DNA of 64,000 bases from Streptomyces albus subsp. albus (GTDB lineage Bacteria > Actinomycetota > Actinomycetes > Streptomycetales > Streptomycetaceae), in assembly GCF_000725885.1 (NCBI RefSeq), contig NZ_JODR01000005.1, positions 186,001 through 250,000 of the forward strand, in the 5' to 3' direction. The notes below the pieces were generated by a model that searched no databases, was not told the origin of the DNA, and saw nothing but the letters and a program-made list of their open reading frames with translations. Made by a program: the position numbers and the translations under genes. Positions 27,757-37,800 of the stretch are shown piece after piece (the stretch's first letter is position 1; each line of letters starts with the position of its first letter).

Positions 27757-28563
27757 GTGCCGTTTCCGCCGGAAGTGCGTCCCGAACCGATAACGGCCGA
27801 GCCTCCGCACGCTGCGGGCCGTCCTCTGCTCACCCAGTCCTGGCTCGATCTGACGTTCCTCCACTGGGCCGTCGACCCGGCCGAGGCCGCGCCGCTGCTG
27901 CCCGCCGGGACGCGGCCGGACACCGTGGACGGCACGACCTACGTCGGGCTCGTGGCCTTCCGGATGCACCGTGTGGGATGGCTCGGCCTTCCCGGCATTC
28001 CCTACCTCGGTTCGTTCCCGGAGACCAACGTCCGTCTGTACTCCGTGGACGCGCACGGCCGGCGCGGAGTGGTCTTCCGTTCCCTCGACGCGTCCAGGCT
28101 GCTCCCCGTGGCCGTCGGACGGGTCGCCTTCCGTCTCCCGTACCTGTGGTCGAGGATGCGGGTGCGGCGCCGGGGCGACACGGTCGTCTACACCAGTCGC
28201 CGCCGCTGGCCCGGCCCGCGAGGTGCCTACAGCCGGATCGCCGTCCGGATCGGCCGCCCGGTGGAGGAGCCTTCCGAGCTGGAGCATTTCCTGACCGCCC
28301 GCTGGGGCATGCACAGCCTGTTCTTCGGGCGTTCGGCCTACCTTCCCAACGTTCACCCGCGCTGGGCGCTGCACCGGGCCGAACTCCTCCACTGCGAGGA
28401 GAACCTCATTGCCGCGGCGGGTCTGCCCGCCCCGGCCGGGGAGCCGGTGAGCGTGCTGTACTCCCCGGGAGTGGCAGTACGGTTCTCACGCCCACCCGGC
28501 ACGGCAAGGGCGCGACGCCTGCGGGACGAGCGGCCCCGGCCGGCCGGGGGCGGGACGCCCTGA
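27757..28563 (+). CDS. YqjF/DUF2071 family protein
   Basis: A 268-residue DUF2071 protein, a family related to acetoacetate decarboxylase-like folds. Typical segments are LLTQSWLDLTFLHWAVDP near the start, GIPYLGSFPETNVRLYSVD, GVVFRSLDASRLLPV and HFLTARWGMHSLFFGR. The biochemical role of the family is not established. The frame is open further upstream, but the GTG at 27757 gives the usual N-terminus. It sits just after a -10-like CATACT with no ribosome-binding site, so the mRNA is probably leaderless. A nitroreductase fragment follows after about 95 bases. Confidence 0.82.
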   Translation: MPFPPEVRPEPITAEPPHAAGRPLLTQSWLDLTFLHWAVDPAEAAPLLPAGTRPDTVDGTTYVGLVAFRMHRVGWLGLPGIPYLGSFPETNVRLYSVDAHGRRGVVFRSLDASRLLPVAVGRVAFRLPYLWSRMRVRRRGDTVVYTSRRRWPGPRGAYSRIAVRIGRPVEEPSELEHFLTARWGMHSLFFGRSAYLPNVHPRWALHRAELLHCEENLIAAAGLPAPAGEPVSVLYSPGVAVRFSRPPGTARARRLRDERPRPAGGGTP

Positions 28564-28657
28564 GAGCATCGGGTGAGCAGACGGGTGCCGGGGCCGGCCC
28601 GGCGCGACCGGCCGCGGCGCCCTGGTACCCAGCCGTACGCGTGCCAAGGACGCCCTC

Positions 28658-29056
28658 ATGGACAGAATGCTTCGCCCCGATGTCTCGTCGCTGACGGCCA
28701 TGAGGGCGCACCGGTGGTTCACCGGGGAACCGGTCGCCGAGGAACAGCTGCACCACGTGCTGGAGGCCGGACGCTGGACCGGCTCGGCCCGTAACCGGCA
28801 GCCGTGGCGGTTCGTGGTGGTGCGCAGCCGGGCCGTGCGGCGGCAACTCGCGGGCCTGGGCGCCTACGCCGCACACCTGGCGACGGCACCCGTGGTGATC
28901 GCCCTGGGCGTCGACGAGGAGACGGGCGGGGAGGACGCCCAGTTCGACGCGGGCCGTGCCGCACAGCGCCACCGTGGCGCCGCCCCGGCGCGGAAGGGCG
29001 ACGGCCCGGCCACTCGCGGGCACGGCACGGCGGAGAGGCGGAGGCCGCAGTGGTGA
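28658..29056 (+). pseudogene. nitroreductase family protein, C-terminally truncated
   Basis: The first 100 residues match the nitroreductase fold: MRAHRWFTGEPVAEEQLHHVLEAG, GSARNRQPWRFVVVR, APVVIALGVDE and FDAGRAAQ. These would bind FMN. After FDAGRAAQ, where the family continues with a hydrophobic helix and about 60-80 further residues, the frame becomes an Arg/Gly-rich tail and stops at residue 132. No frame downstream restores the family, so the 3' part has been lost or badly scrambled. AAGGA precedes the ATG. It is probably a non-functional remnant; a short functional variant is unlikely because half the dimer interface is missing. Confidence 0.65.
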
Positions 29057-29248
29057 GGTTCCGCCCGGGGGATGCGCCGCACTGACGCGTCACGCTCGCC
29101 GCGCCGCCCTGGGCCGGTCTGACGGTGACCGGAGCACCGGCCCGAGGTCTCCCGCGACGCTCCGGTGCCCGCCGGGGTGCACGCCCGGGGCGATGCGGCG
29201 CCCCCGGGTAGGTGCACTTGGGAAGGCGCTCGCGGGGGAGCGCCGTCG

Positions 29249-30253
29249 TCATCGTTCGTCGCGGAGCGCGAGAAGGTACGTCGCTGTCAGCGCGACGCCG
29301 CGGTCCTCGTCCCGTGACAGCTCTTCGAGCGCCCGGGACGTGATGGCTCCGGGGATGTCACCGAGCGCCTGTGTCAGCCGTCGGCGTGCGGAGACTCCCA
29401 CGGTGGCCTGGGCGAGGCGGTCGACGAGCCTGGTGGCGATCGGCTCCGCCATCGCGGGGCGACATGCCAGCGCGCTCAACACGTCCGCCGCATCGACGTC
29501 CTGCGTCTGCCCGGCCACCATGTCCACGAGCGTCGGCACTGCGTCGGTCACCCCGCGGGACCCGAGCGCCAACGCCGCCTGTCCGCGCACCACGGTGTCG
29601 TGGTGCGCGAGCGCTTCCCGCAGCAGTGCGGTCGCCGCACCGCCCGGGATCTCGGTGACGGACCGGACGGCTCGTCGCCGGACCTCGGCCAGCGGCGAGC
29701 GCAAGCCCTCCGCCAGCAGTGGCAGTCCGCTGTCACCCGACCGGGCCAGCGCCCAGCGGAGGGCCCCGGCGACGTTCGGGTCCGTCTCCCGCAGCACCGC
29801 CTCCACCAGCGCCTCCACCGGCACCGGCACCTCCCCGGCCGAGGACAGGGCCGCGCGCTGGCGCTTGCCCGCGCTCTTCGACCTCAGCGCCTGGAGGAGC
29901 GCGACGGAACGGAGCACATCCTCCCAGCCGGCGGGTTCCGCGGCGCCGATCCGACGAAGCCGGGTGAGCAGCTCCGTCTCCTCCGCGATGCGCTCCCGGG
30001 TCTGACGGATGAGGTCGTCGACGAGTTCCGAGGGTCTGAAGCCGGGATCCTCCAGCGCGCGTTTGACCTCGCGCAGCGAGAGCCCCAACGACCGCAGGCT
30101 CTCGATGTGGAAGACGCGCCGGATGTCCTCGGCGGAGTACTCCCGGTAGCCGGAGCCGGTACGGGCCGTCGGCCGCACCAGGCCGAGCGATTCGTAGTGT
30201 CTGAGCATGCGGGCACTGACCCCGGACCGTCGTGCCACCTCTCCGATCAGCAC
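29249..30253 (-). CDS. MerR-family regulator fused to HEAT repeats
   Basis: A 334-residue protein. Residues 1-70 form a MerR winged helix (MLIGEVARRSGVSARMLRHY, LGLVRPTARTGSGYREYSAEDI) followed by a coiled-coil dimerisation helix (ELVDDLIRQTRERIAEETELL). The remaining 200 residues are HEAT/PBS-type repeats, for example VPVEALVEAVLRETDPNVAG, LLREALAHHDTVVRGQAALALGS and ALEELSRDEDRGVALTATYL. The DNA-binding head joined to an alpha-solenoid suggests control by protein-protein contact. The GTG start is 6 bases after the stop of a second HEAT-repeat gene, whose 3' end holds its AGGAGG. Confidence 0.88.
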   Translation of the reverse strand: MLIGEVARRSGVSARMLRHYESLGLVRPTARTGSGYREYSAEDIRRVFHIESLRSLGLSLREVKRALEDPGFRPSELVDDLIRQTRERIAEETELLTRLRRIGAAEPAGWEDVLRSVALLQALRSKSAGKRQRAALSSAGEVPVPVEALVEAVLRETDPNVAGALRWALARSGDSGLPLLAEGLRSPLAEVRRRAVRSVTEIPGGAATALLREALAHHDTVVRGQAALALGSRGVTDAVPTLVDMVAGQTQDVDAADVLSALACRPAMAEPIATRLVDRLAQATVGVSARRRLTQALGDIPGAITSRALEELSRDEDRGVALTATYLLALRDER

Positions 30254-30259
30254 CGTCTG

Positions 30260-30940
30260 TCATTCCTCCTGGCCGGTTGTGCCGAGAGCCACGATGCGCT
30301 TCGCCTCCTCGACCGCGAAATCGAACCCGGTGTCCGGGTCGTGCGACAACTGCTCCGTGGCGAGCGCGTGCGCGCGCACGCGCGGGTCCGGATCGCTCTC
30401 GGCAGTATGCACGGCCGGCAGCATGGCATCGCCGAGTGCGATCAGCGCCCGGCTGAGGCTCAGCTGCACCTCGCGTCCGCCGCGTCCGAGCTGCGAGGCC
30501 AACACCGCCGCGAGGGCGGGCGCTTCGTCCTCGGGTACGAGCACGACCGCCGCCCGCCACGCGCTCCGTGCCACCTCGTCGTCGGCGTCGGTCAGCAGCG
30601 ACCGTGTGATCGCCGGCCACGCCCGCCGGTCGCCGATCTTGGACAGTGTGTGCAACGCCTGGCTGCGCGCCTGCGCATGCTCCGAGCGGACCGCATCGAG
30701 CAGGTGCGGGAGCGTGAGCGGCGCGGGGTGGCGGGTGAGCGCCCATGTCAGCATCTCCCGCACCGAGAAGTCGGGCTCGAGGGCGCAGCGTCCGACGAGT
30801 TCGCCGATCAACCGGGGGTCGGGCTCCGAGCCGACGGCCAGTGCCGCCCTCAGCCGTACCGAGGCGCGGCTGTCCTGGAGCCCCCGAAGAGCCCGCACCG
30901 CGTCCGTGTCCTGTTCCGCGTCCTGGTCCGCCATGGTCAC
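30260..30940 (-). CDS. HEAT-repeat protein, operon partner of MerR-HEAT
   Basis: A 226-residue protein built of HEAT-type helical repeats: LRGLQDSRASVRLRAALAVG, PHLLDAVRSEHAQARSQALH, RSLLTDADDEVARSAWRAAV and VHTAESDPDPRVRAHALATE. No catalytic motif is seen. The GTG at 30940 is taken because AGGAGG lies 8 bases before it; the ATG at 30934 would be 14 bases away. It is co-transcribed with the MerR-HEAT gene. The two solenoids may bind each other and so modulate DNA binding; this is inference. Confidence 0.78.
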   Translation of the reverse strand: MTMADQDAEQDTDAVRALRGLQDSRASVRLRAALAVGSEPDPRLIGELVGRCALEPDFSVREMLTWALTRHPAPLTLPHLLDAVRSEHAQARSQALHTLSKIGDRRAWPAITRSLLTDADDEVARSAWRAAVVLVPEDEAPALAAVLASQLGRGGREVQLSLSRALIALGDAMLPAVHTAESDPDPRVRAHALATEQLSHDPDTGFDFAVEEAKRIVALGTTGQEE

Positions 30941-31128
30941 CGGGACCACCTCCTCGGGACCAGCGAAGGGCTTGTCACCGTGTCAAGGTCAAGCGGGGGC
31001 TCCCCGCACGGCGAAGGCCGCCCACTCGCGGCGGGAGCGCCGGCGAGTGAGCGGCCGATCAGGACACCCGGCTCCCAGGGCGGGCGGAAGCCGTCGGGAC
31101 GTGCATGTTCCGGCCGCCGGCAGGCGGC

Positions 31129-31482
31129 TTACAGAATTTCGATCGCCTTGACCTTCGGCGGACGGTTCGGGAACGAGATGACCTTGTGCCGGTTGATTTT
31201 CACGACGTCCCCGTTGGCGTCGTAGTACTTCACGTCGTTGTTCCCTGTGGAGATCTTGTCGACCCACCAACCGCCGAAGTTGGTCTTTCCGCGGTTCGCA
31301 TAGCAGTCCACGCTGTCACGGCCGTTGAGATGCGACCAGATTTTCAGGTATCCCGCACCGGGATTGCAGGTGACGTGGTCGATGGCGGCGGCCGTGCCGG
31401 TCGGTACGAACAGGGTGAATGCGGCGGCAGCCGCGAGCGACGCCGCAACGGTACGTGCGGCGTTCTGCAATTTGGACGTCAC
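31129..31482 (-). CDS. secreted beta/gamma-crystallin protein (killer-toxin-like)
   Basis: A 117-residue exported protein. The signal peptide spans LQNAARTVAASLAAAAAFTL with cleavage after TAAA. The mature part has two cysteines (VTCNPG, VDCYANRG) and the strands FGGWWVDKISTGNNDVKYYD and KVISFPNRPPKVKAIEIL, very like the Streptomyces killer-toxin-like (SKLP) beta/gamma-crystallin proteins as I remember them. The GTG start at 31482 follows AGGGGAAA. SKLP inhibits yeast growth; activity here is unproven. No operon partners. Confidence 0.75.
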   Translation of the reverse strand: MTSKLQNAARTVAASLAAAAAFTLFVPTGTAAAIDHVTCNPGAGYLKIWSHLNGRDSVDCYANRGKTNFGGWWVDKISTGNNDVKYYDANGDVVKINRHKVISFPNRPPKVKAIEIL

Positions 31483-31728
31483 AATTTCCCCTGGATTCCG
31501 AGGGGGAACCAAGAACTCAGTTCCACCATGAGTGGGTTGCTGCCGAGCCAGGAGCTTACGAGGGACGTCATCTTTTCTCAGTCACCCCGGCGAGTGAATC
31601 AACGGCACGTGAACTCATACCGTCCGCATTTGTCGAACACCCGGCCCACCGGGCTACGTGCGGGCGGAAGGGCGGGGAACTGCGGGGGAACCGCGGGACG
31701 GCACCGACGTCGCGCAGGGCGCTGTACG

Positions 31729-32265
31729 TCAGTCCTCCTCCGCGGTGGTGAGAGCCCGGGTGACCATGCGGGTGGCGAAATCGGGGTCGTCGGTGATCCG
31801 GTTGATGTGCTCCGCGAGCAGGAAGGCGGTGACCTCCAGCGGGGTCATCTCCTCCCGTGTCCAGTCCCCGTACTGTTCCCGCCACAGGTTGGGGCTCAGG
31901 CCGGTTCCCGCGGCGATGACCAGGCCGGCCATGGTGGGAACTGCTTCCGGACGGACGCTCTTGGGCATCATGCGCATCGTGGCCACGAGGCTGGGCACCA
32001 CGTACTCGATGACGTCCTTGCCGTGGTCCTCGTGCGCCTCCCGCAGCCACATCATGAACATGTAGATGAGCGTGCAGGTGCCGTTGAGCACGTCATGCGC
32101 CCCCTGGCGGTCCAGTGACGCTGCGAAGTGCTCGATGAGTTCCTGCTGTTCGGCGTCCGTCTCGGTCGTGCCCTCGCGGATGCTTCTCAGCCGGGAGTCG
32201 ATCATCATGAGGGCGGTGCCCACATCGCCGGCGGGAGCGTGCTGGGGGCCGTAGGGCGAGGACAC
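31729..32265 (-). CDS. hypothetical helical protein
   Basis: A 178-residue cytosolic, mostly helical protein that I do not recognise. It has no signal peptide and no catalytic motif. Segments include MIDSRLRSIREGTTETDAEQ, LNGTCTLIYMFMMWLREAHE and FATRMVTRALTTAEED. The GTG at 32265 is chosen for its GAGGAGG; without it the leader is shadow-like. It is convergent with nothing and stands next to a large gene-free stretch. Codon use is normal for the genome. Confidence 0.68.
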   Translation of the reverse strand: MSSPYGPQHAPAGDVGTALMMIDSRLRSIREGTTETDAEQQELIEHFAASLDRQGAHDVLNGTCTLIYMFMMWLREAHEDHGKDVIEYVVPSLVATMRMMPKSVRPEAVPTMAGLVIAAGTGLSPNLWREQYGDWTREEMTPLEVTAFLLAEHINRITDDPDFATRMVTRALTTAEED

Positions 32266-33549
32266 GGGTTTCCTCCTCGGAAGGGCGCGAGGGACGGCAC
32301 GGCGCGTCCGACAGTAGACGACCACCGGGCCCGGGGAGGGCGGCTTGTGGCCATCCGGGCAGCCGCGGGAGACGGGCAGGCTCCGTGCATGTCCACCAGT
32401 GGCGCTCACGTTCGATCCGTCGTACCCGTGGGCGAATCCGGTGTGCTGTGGAGCGCCGCAGAAAGGGCCGCACCGGTTTCCGTCATGGCCGGAGCCGGGC
32501 GAACGCTTCCAGCCGCCGCCGGTGGCCCAGGTCCTCCTCGCCGAGGTTCTCGGTGGTGCCTCCGGCCGCCGGAATGACGCGAGCAACCCACCACCTCAAC
32601 CGGAGTGGAGGTCGAGCGACGGTCCTTCGGGGCCGCGCGCATTCTCCGTACGCGCCTGTGAGCCGGATTTTTGCGGTGAGCCGACCGTTGTTCTCCCATG
32701 TGGGCGGACCGGCGTCACGGCCGGGCAGTCTTTTACGGTTTCCGTCTTCTGGGAAGAGTGGCTGACTGATTTTCACGGGCCATTGTCCCGGCTGCCATGC
32801 CGTGCGGTTTTCCGTGTGTGCGCGAGGCGCTGTTCTCCTTGCAGGCGGCCTTTGTGCGGAGCCGTGATCGCGCTTGAGGCGCGAGGCCAGTGTGCGGTTC
32901 GACGAGGGGGTCTTGCTGAGTGCGAGTCCGAGCACGCAGGCGCTTCGCAGTCCCGTTGCGTCCGCCCCGGGGCCGGCATCGGCGGCCATCCGGGAGTGAG
33001 GGTTCCGGAAGTGGTGGCGCCAGGGGCTGCTCCAGCGTTCGTTCGGGTCTCGATGACACGTTGTCGAACAAGCTCGAGGTGATGCGTGCGGCGAAGTGGC
33101 GGATTCCGGTCTGTCGGCAGTGGTTGGAGTGAGGGATTCCGTGAACAGGCGGATGTGCTGCTCACCCGTCCCCGTCTGCGGCTTCTCGCTGATCATGTAG
33201 CTACAAGTCCGGAACAGGCCAATTTCCACTGCAAGATCATGATTGACCACCCCTGGGCAACCTGCTAGAACAGGCGTCGCAAAAGCGCCCCACTTCGGCG
33301 GGCGCATCTACACGGGGGCAATTTCTTGGGGGACATCCACGGGGGAGACCTGTGTCCTGAGGGGCCGGGGAACCGATCGATCGATAATTCATTCACCTGA
33401 CGCCGTGAACCGTCGGCCGGCCGCGCCCGCATGCGTGCTGCGTGGTCAGGTCCGCTCCGGCGTATTTCTTCCGCACTGGTCATACGGCCCGGCGTGCGAA
33501 CCGCGCCCGGCCGTCTGCTTCTGCTGCCCATTCCGGCCTACCGAGCGGT
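32266..33549. other. 1.28-kb gene-free stretch before the biosynthetic cluster
   Basis: No frame here shows a ribosome-binding site plus protein-like composition. The minus-strand frame 32483-33307 is long but full of Arg, Pro, Thr and Ser. From about 33050 the G+C falls, and 33372-33395 is AT-rich (cgatcgataattcattc), a likely promoter region for the MFS-NRPS operon. The rest may be decayed sequence or hold an unrecognised RNA. Confidence 0.45.
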
Positions 33550-34851
33550 GTGAATGTGAAAGCGTATCTGAATCTTTTGCGCATAGGGGACTACCGTCTC
33601 CTGTGGTCAGCCTTGGTGCTCAACCTTCTCGGGGACGGCGCGACGTACGCCGCCCTCGCCTGGATCACGCTCGACAAGGCGGGCGCGGCCGGGCTGGGTG
33701 TCCTGGGGGTCTGTCTCACCTTGCCGGTGATCCTCGGCGGTGCCGTCGTCGGCCCGCTGCTCGACCGGTTCTCCCGGCGCAAGCTGTTCATCTACGACTC
33801 GGTGTTCCGCGGCGTTGTCGTGGCGCTCATCCCGCTGCTGGCCGTCACCGGCGCGCTCGCCGTCTGGCACCTGTACGTGGTCGCCCTGGTCTACGGGCTG
33901 TTGAAGATCATTCCCCTGGCGGGCACCCCCGCCGTACTGCCCGAACTGGTCCCCGCGGAGAAGTTGCAGGCGGCCTCCGGGCTGGAGGCCACCGCGATGG
34001 GGGCCGCCAACGTACTGGGCCCGGCCATCGGCGCGGGACTCATCACGGCGTTCGGCGCCCCCAACGTGCTCCTGCTCGACGCCGCGACGTATCTGCTGTT
34101 CGCCTTCCTCATCCACCGGATCAAAGCGCCCCTCGCGCGGCCCGAGCCGGAGCCGTCCGGCGACAGCGACGCCAAGGCCGTCAAACCCGGCTGGGCCCCG
34201 GTGTTCCTGCTCATCGTGCGGGACCGCTTCCTGCTCGTGCTCACCCTCTCGTTCGGTGCCTTCAACGTCTCCGCCGGTGCGCTCGTGGTGGCGATCCCCT
34301 GGCTCGCCAAGTACGAGTTCCACAGCGGTCCCGGCGTGCTGGGCCTGATGCTCGCGGTGATGGCGGCGGGCGAGTTGATCGGCTCGCTGGTGTCCGGGGC
34401 CGTGGAGACGTCGGAGAAGCAGATGCTGCGCATCGGCGTCCTGCAACTCCTCTCCGGCGCCGTGCTGTTCTTCCTCATCCCGACCGCCCTGCCCTGGATC
34501 CTCCTCGGACTCGCGCTCAACGGCATCCTGTCCGCGCCGATGACGGTGCTCGGCGGCGTGGTGCGCATGACACGGGTGCCCAACGAGATGCGCGGCCGGG
34601 CCATGACGCTGATGCGTACGGTCATGGCCGGTGCGCTGCCCGCCGGCTCCGCACTGGGCGGCATGCTGCTGAGCGGCGGCAACTACAACGCGCTCATCTT
34701 CAGCGTCGCGGCCCTGGCCACCGCACCGGGCCTGCTGACCGTCGTCCTCTTCCGCCGCACTCCCTTCAGACTGGGGGTGACAGCAGCCGATGACCAGCGC
34801 ACCGAGCGGGGTTCCGACCCCGATGCCGAGACCGTTCCCGCCGCGTCCTGA
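33550..34851 (+). CDS. MFS exporter of the NRPS cluster
   Basis: A 433-residue major facilitator with about 12 membrane segments, beginning LNLLRIGDYRLLWSALVLNL. The loop 2-3 signature is VVGPLLDRFSRRKLFIYD. It belongs to the drug/siderophore exporter group (EntS-like). The start is the GTG at 33550, or the in-frame GTG two codons later; neither has a strong ribosome-binding site. The 3' end overlaps the start of NRPS1 by 62 bases, so the two are translationally coupled. It probably exports the peptide made by the downstream genes and provides self-protection. Confidence 0.88.
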   Translation: MNVKAYLNLLRIGDYRLLWSALVLNLLGDGATYAALAWITLDKAGAAGLGVLGVCLTLPVILGGAVVGPLLDRFSRRKLFIYDSVFRGVVVALIPLLAVTGALAVWHLYVVALVYGLLKIIPLAGTPAVLPELVPAEKLQAASGLEATAMGAANVLGPAIGAGLITAFGAPNVLLLDAATYLLFAFLIHRIKAPLARPEPEPSGDSDAKAVKPGWAPVFLLIVRDRFLLVLTLSFGAFNVSAGALVVAIPWLAKYEFHSGPGVLGLMLAVMAAGELIGSLVSGAVETSEKQMLRIGVLQLLSGAVLFFLIPTALPWILLGLALNGILSAPMTVLGGVVRMTRVPNEMRGRAMTLMRTVMAGALPAGSALGGMLLSGGNYNALIFSVAALATAPGLLTVVLFRRTPFRLGVTAADDQRTERGSDPDAETVPAAS

Positions 34852-37800
34852 GACCGGCCGGTCCTCCGGCCCGTCCTCCCCGGGCGGCCCCGCGGAGGAC
34901 GCCGGACCCGTCCTCCTCGTCACCGACCGGCCCCGCACCGTCGAGTCCTCGGCCGGACCGGTCGGCCGACTGCGACTCGCCGGCGCGGCGGGTACCACAT
35001 CTCTCGCGGCCCTCGCCCTGGTGCTGCACCGCTGGACCGGGCAGCGCCGCCTGCTGATCGACGCGGACCTCACCGACGGCGCAGCCGGCGTCCTCGCCCT
35101 CACCGTCGTGCCCGAGGAGCCGTCCGCCGCCCTGCTCGCCCGCACCGGTGCGGTGGTGCCCCACGGCACCCCGACGGGCCGGGGAGTGCTGTTCACCGAC
35201 CGGCCGCTGCCCGAGACCGGCACCTGGGACCTCGTCGTGGCCCAGGACGGCGCGGACCTGCTGCTGGGCTGCCGCACCGCGCTCTTCACCGAGGAGACGG
35301 CCGAACGCCTGGGCCGCCACCTCCGGCTGGCCGCCGCCTTCCTGGCGGACCAGCCGCACGCCGCGGTGCGGGAGGCCGACCTGCTGGGGGCCGGTGAACG
35401 CGAGCTCGTGCTGCGGACGTTCAACGACACGGCACGGCCACTCCCCGCCCTGGCCACAGTGCACGGACTGTTCGCGCGGCAGGCCCGCCGCGCCCCGTCC
35501 GCCCCGGCCGTCACCTGGCGCGGGACGACGCTGAGCTACGCCGAACTCGACGAGCGGAGCGACCGTCTGGCCGCAGCGCTGCGGGCCTCGGGCGCCCGTC
35601 CCGGCGACCGCGTCGGGCTGCGGACCGGACGCACCCCGGCCCTGATCGTCGGGGCGCTGGGCATCCTCAAGGCGGGCTGCGCCTATCTCGCGCTGGAACC
35701 GGACCACCCGGCAGAGCGCACCCGATGGCTGCTCGCCGACTCGGATGCCGCCCACCTGGTCGTATCAGTGAGTACGGCAGGGGACTTCGCGTTCTCCGGC
35801 ACGGTGCTCGACGCCATGGAACCGGGAGCCGCAGCCGCCGCTCCGCACCCGGACGGTGCCGGCGCACCCGGTGACCTCGCGTACGTCTGCTACACGTCCG
35901 GCACCACCGGCACCCCCAAGGGCGTCGAGGTGACGCACGGCAACGTCGTACGGCTGGTGTGCGGCGCCTCCTACGTGCGCTTCGGCCCGGACATGGCCGT
36001 CATGCCCACCGGTTCGGTCGCCTTCGACGCCAGCACCTTCGAGCTGTGGGGACCACTGCTCAACGGCGGACGGGTACACCTGACGGACAGCGACACCGTG
36101 CTGGACGCCCACGCGCTGGGCCGCGAGCTGACCCGGCAGGGCATCACCACGCTGTGGCTGACCTCCCCGCTGTTCAACCAGCTGGTGGAGCAGGACCCGG
36201 GCGCCTTCGCCACGCTGCGGGAACTGGTCGTCGGCGGGGACGCACTCTCGCCCGTGCACGTGGCCAAGGCCATGGACGCCTGCCCCGGGCTGGCCGTGGT
36301 CAACGGCTACGGGCCCACGGAGAACACCACCTTCTCCGTCACGCACCGGATCACCCGTGCCGACCTCGACCGCATCCCGATCGGCCGGCCCATCGCCAAC
36401 TCGACCGCCTACGTGCTGGACGAGGACGGCCGCCCCTGCCCGGTGGGGGTGCCCGGCGAGCTGTACCTGGGCGGCGCGGGGGTCGCCCGCGGCTACCTGG
36501 GCCGGCCGGAACTGACCGCCGAACGCTTCGTCCCGGACCCGTTCGCGGGCGCGGTCCGTGACTCGTTCGCGGACGCGGCCCAGGAACCGGAACCGCAAGC
36601 GGAACCGCACCCCCGCCCCGGAGCCGCCGGGGGAGGGACGGCCGGCGGTCCGCGGCTCTACCGCAGCGGCGACCTGGCGCGCTGGCGGCCCGACGGGGTG
36701 CTGGAGTTCCTCGGCCGGCGCGACCACCAGGTGAAGGTACGCGGCTTCCGGATCGAACCGGCCGAGATCGAGAAGGCCATGACCCGGCACCCCGGCGTCG
36801 CCGAGGCCGTCGTCGTGGCCCGGTCCCGCCCCGGCCGCAGCGAGAAACACCTGTGCGGCTACTACACGGGACACCCCGGCGGCCGTGCGGACGAGCACAC
36901 GGGGACGTCCGCGCCCGCGCCGGAGGACCTGCGGGCCGCCCTCGCCTCGGCGCTGCCCGACCACATGGTCCCCGCCTTCCTGGTGCCGCTGACCGCGCTG
37001 CCGCTCAACCACAACGGCAAGGTGGACCGCTCCCGGCTGCCCGACCCGGACGGGGCACACCTGCTGGACCGGGCCTCCTACGTGCCGCCCCGCGACGAGA
37101 CCGAAGCCGTTCTCGTGCAACTGGCCGAGAAAGCGCTGGGCATCAGCGGTGTCGGTACCGCCCACGATCTGCGGGACCTGGGAGCGGACTCCCTCACCGC
37201 GACGCTGCTGGCCGCCGGCGTGCGGCAGCGCCTCGGCCGCGAGTGCCCCGTCAGCGCCGTCCTGGCCGACGGCACGCTCGCCCGGCTCGCCGCGCGGCTG
37301 CGTGCTGCCCCGCCCTACCAGGGCAGCACCGTCCCTGCGGCACCCCGGCAGTCCACCCATCCGCTCACGCCCCAGCAGCGGCAGGTCTACTTCGAGCAGC
37401 TGAAGGACGAGAGCGCGGTCACCTACAACGTGCCCGTCACCCTGGCCCTGCCCGCCGACACCGAGCCGCACCGGCTGGCCGACGCACTCCAGCAGCTCGC
37501 CGCACGGCACGACGCGCTGCGCACCCGCTTCGTCGCCGAGGACGGGGAGATCCGGCAGCGCGTCGAGCCCACCGTGCGGGTACCGGTGCTGATCGGCGAC
37601 GGCCCGCCCGGACCGGTACGGGACTTCGTGCGCCCCTTCGACCTGGGGAAGGCGCCGCTGTGGAGGGCCGGGATCCACCGCACGGCGGCACAGGTGACGC
37701 TCCGCCTCGACCTGCACCACATCGTGGTCGACGGCTACTCGCTGGCGCCGCTCTTCGCCGACCTCGCCGCACTGTACGCGGGCCAGGACGCCCAGCCGCC

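Noticed and set aside
30260..30949. GTG at 30949 as the start of the HEAT protein
   Set aside because: The AGGAGG directly touches this codon; the GTG at 30940 has proper spacing.
32483..33307. Minus-strand 274-codon frame in the gene-free stretch, considered as a transposase remnant
   Set aside because: No transposase motif, no terminal inverted repeats or target duplication, composition not protein-like.
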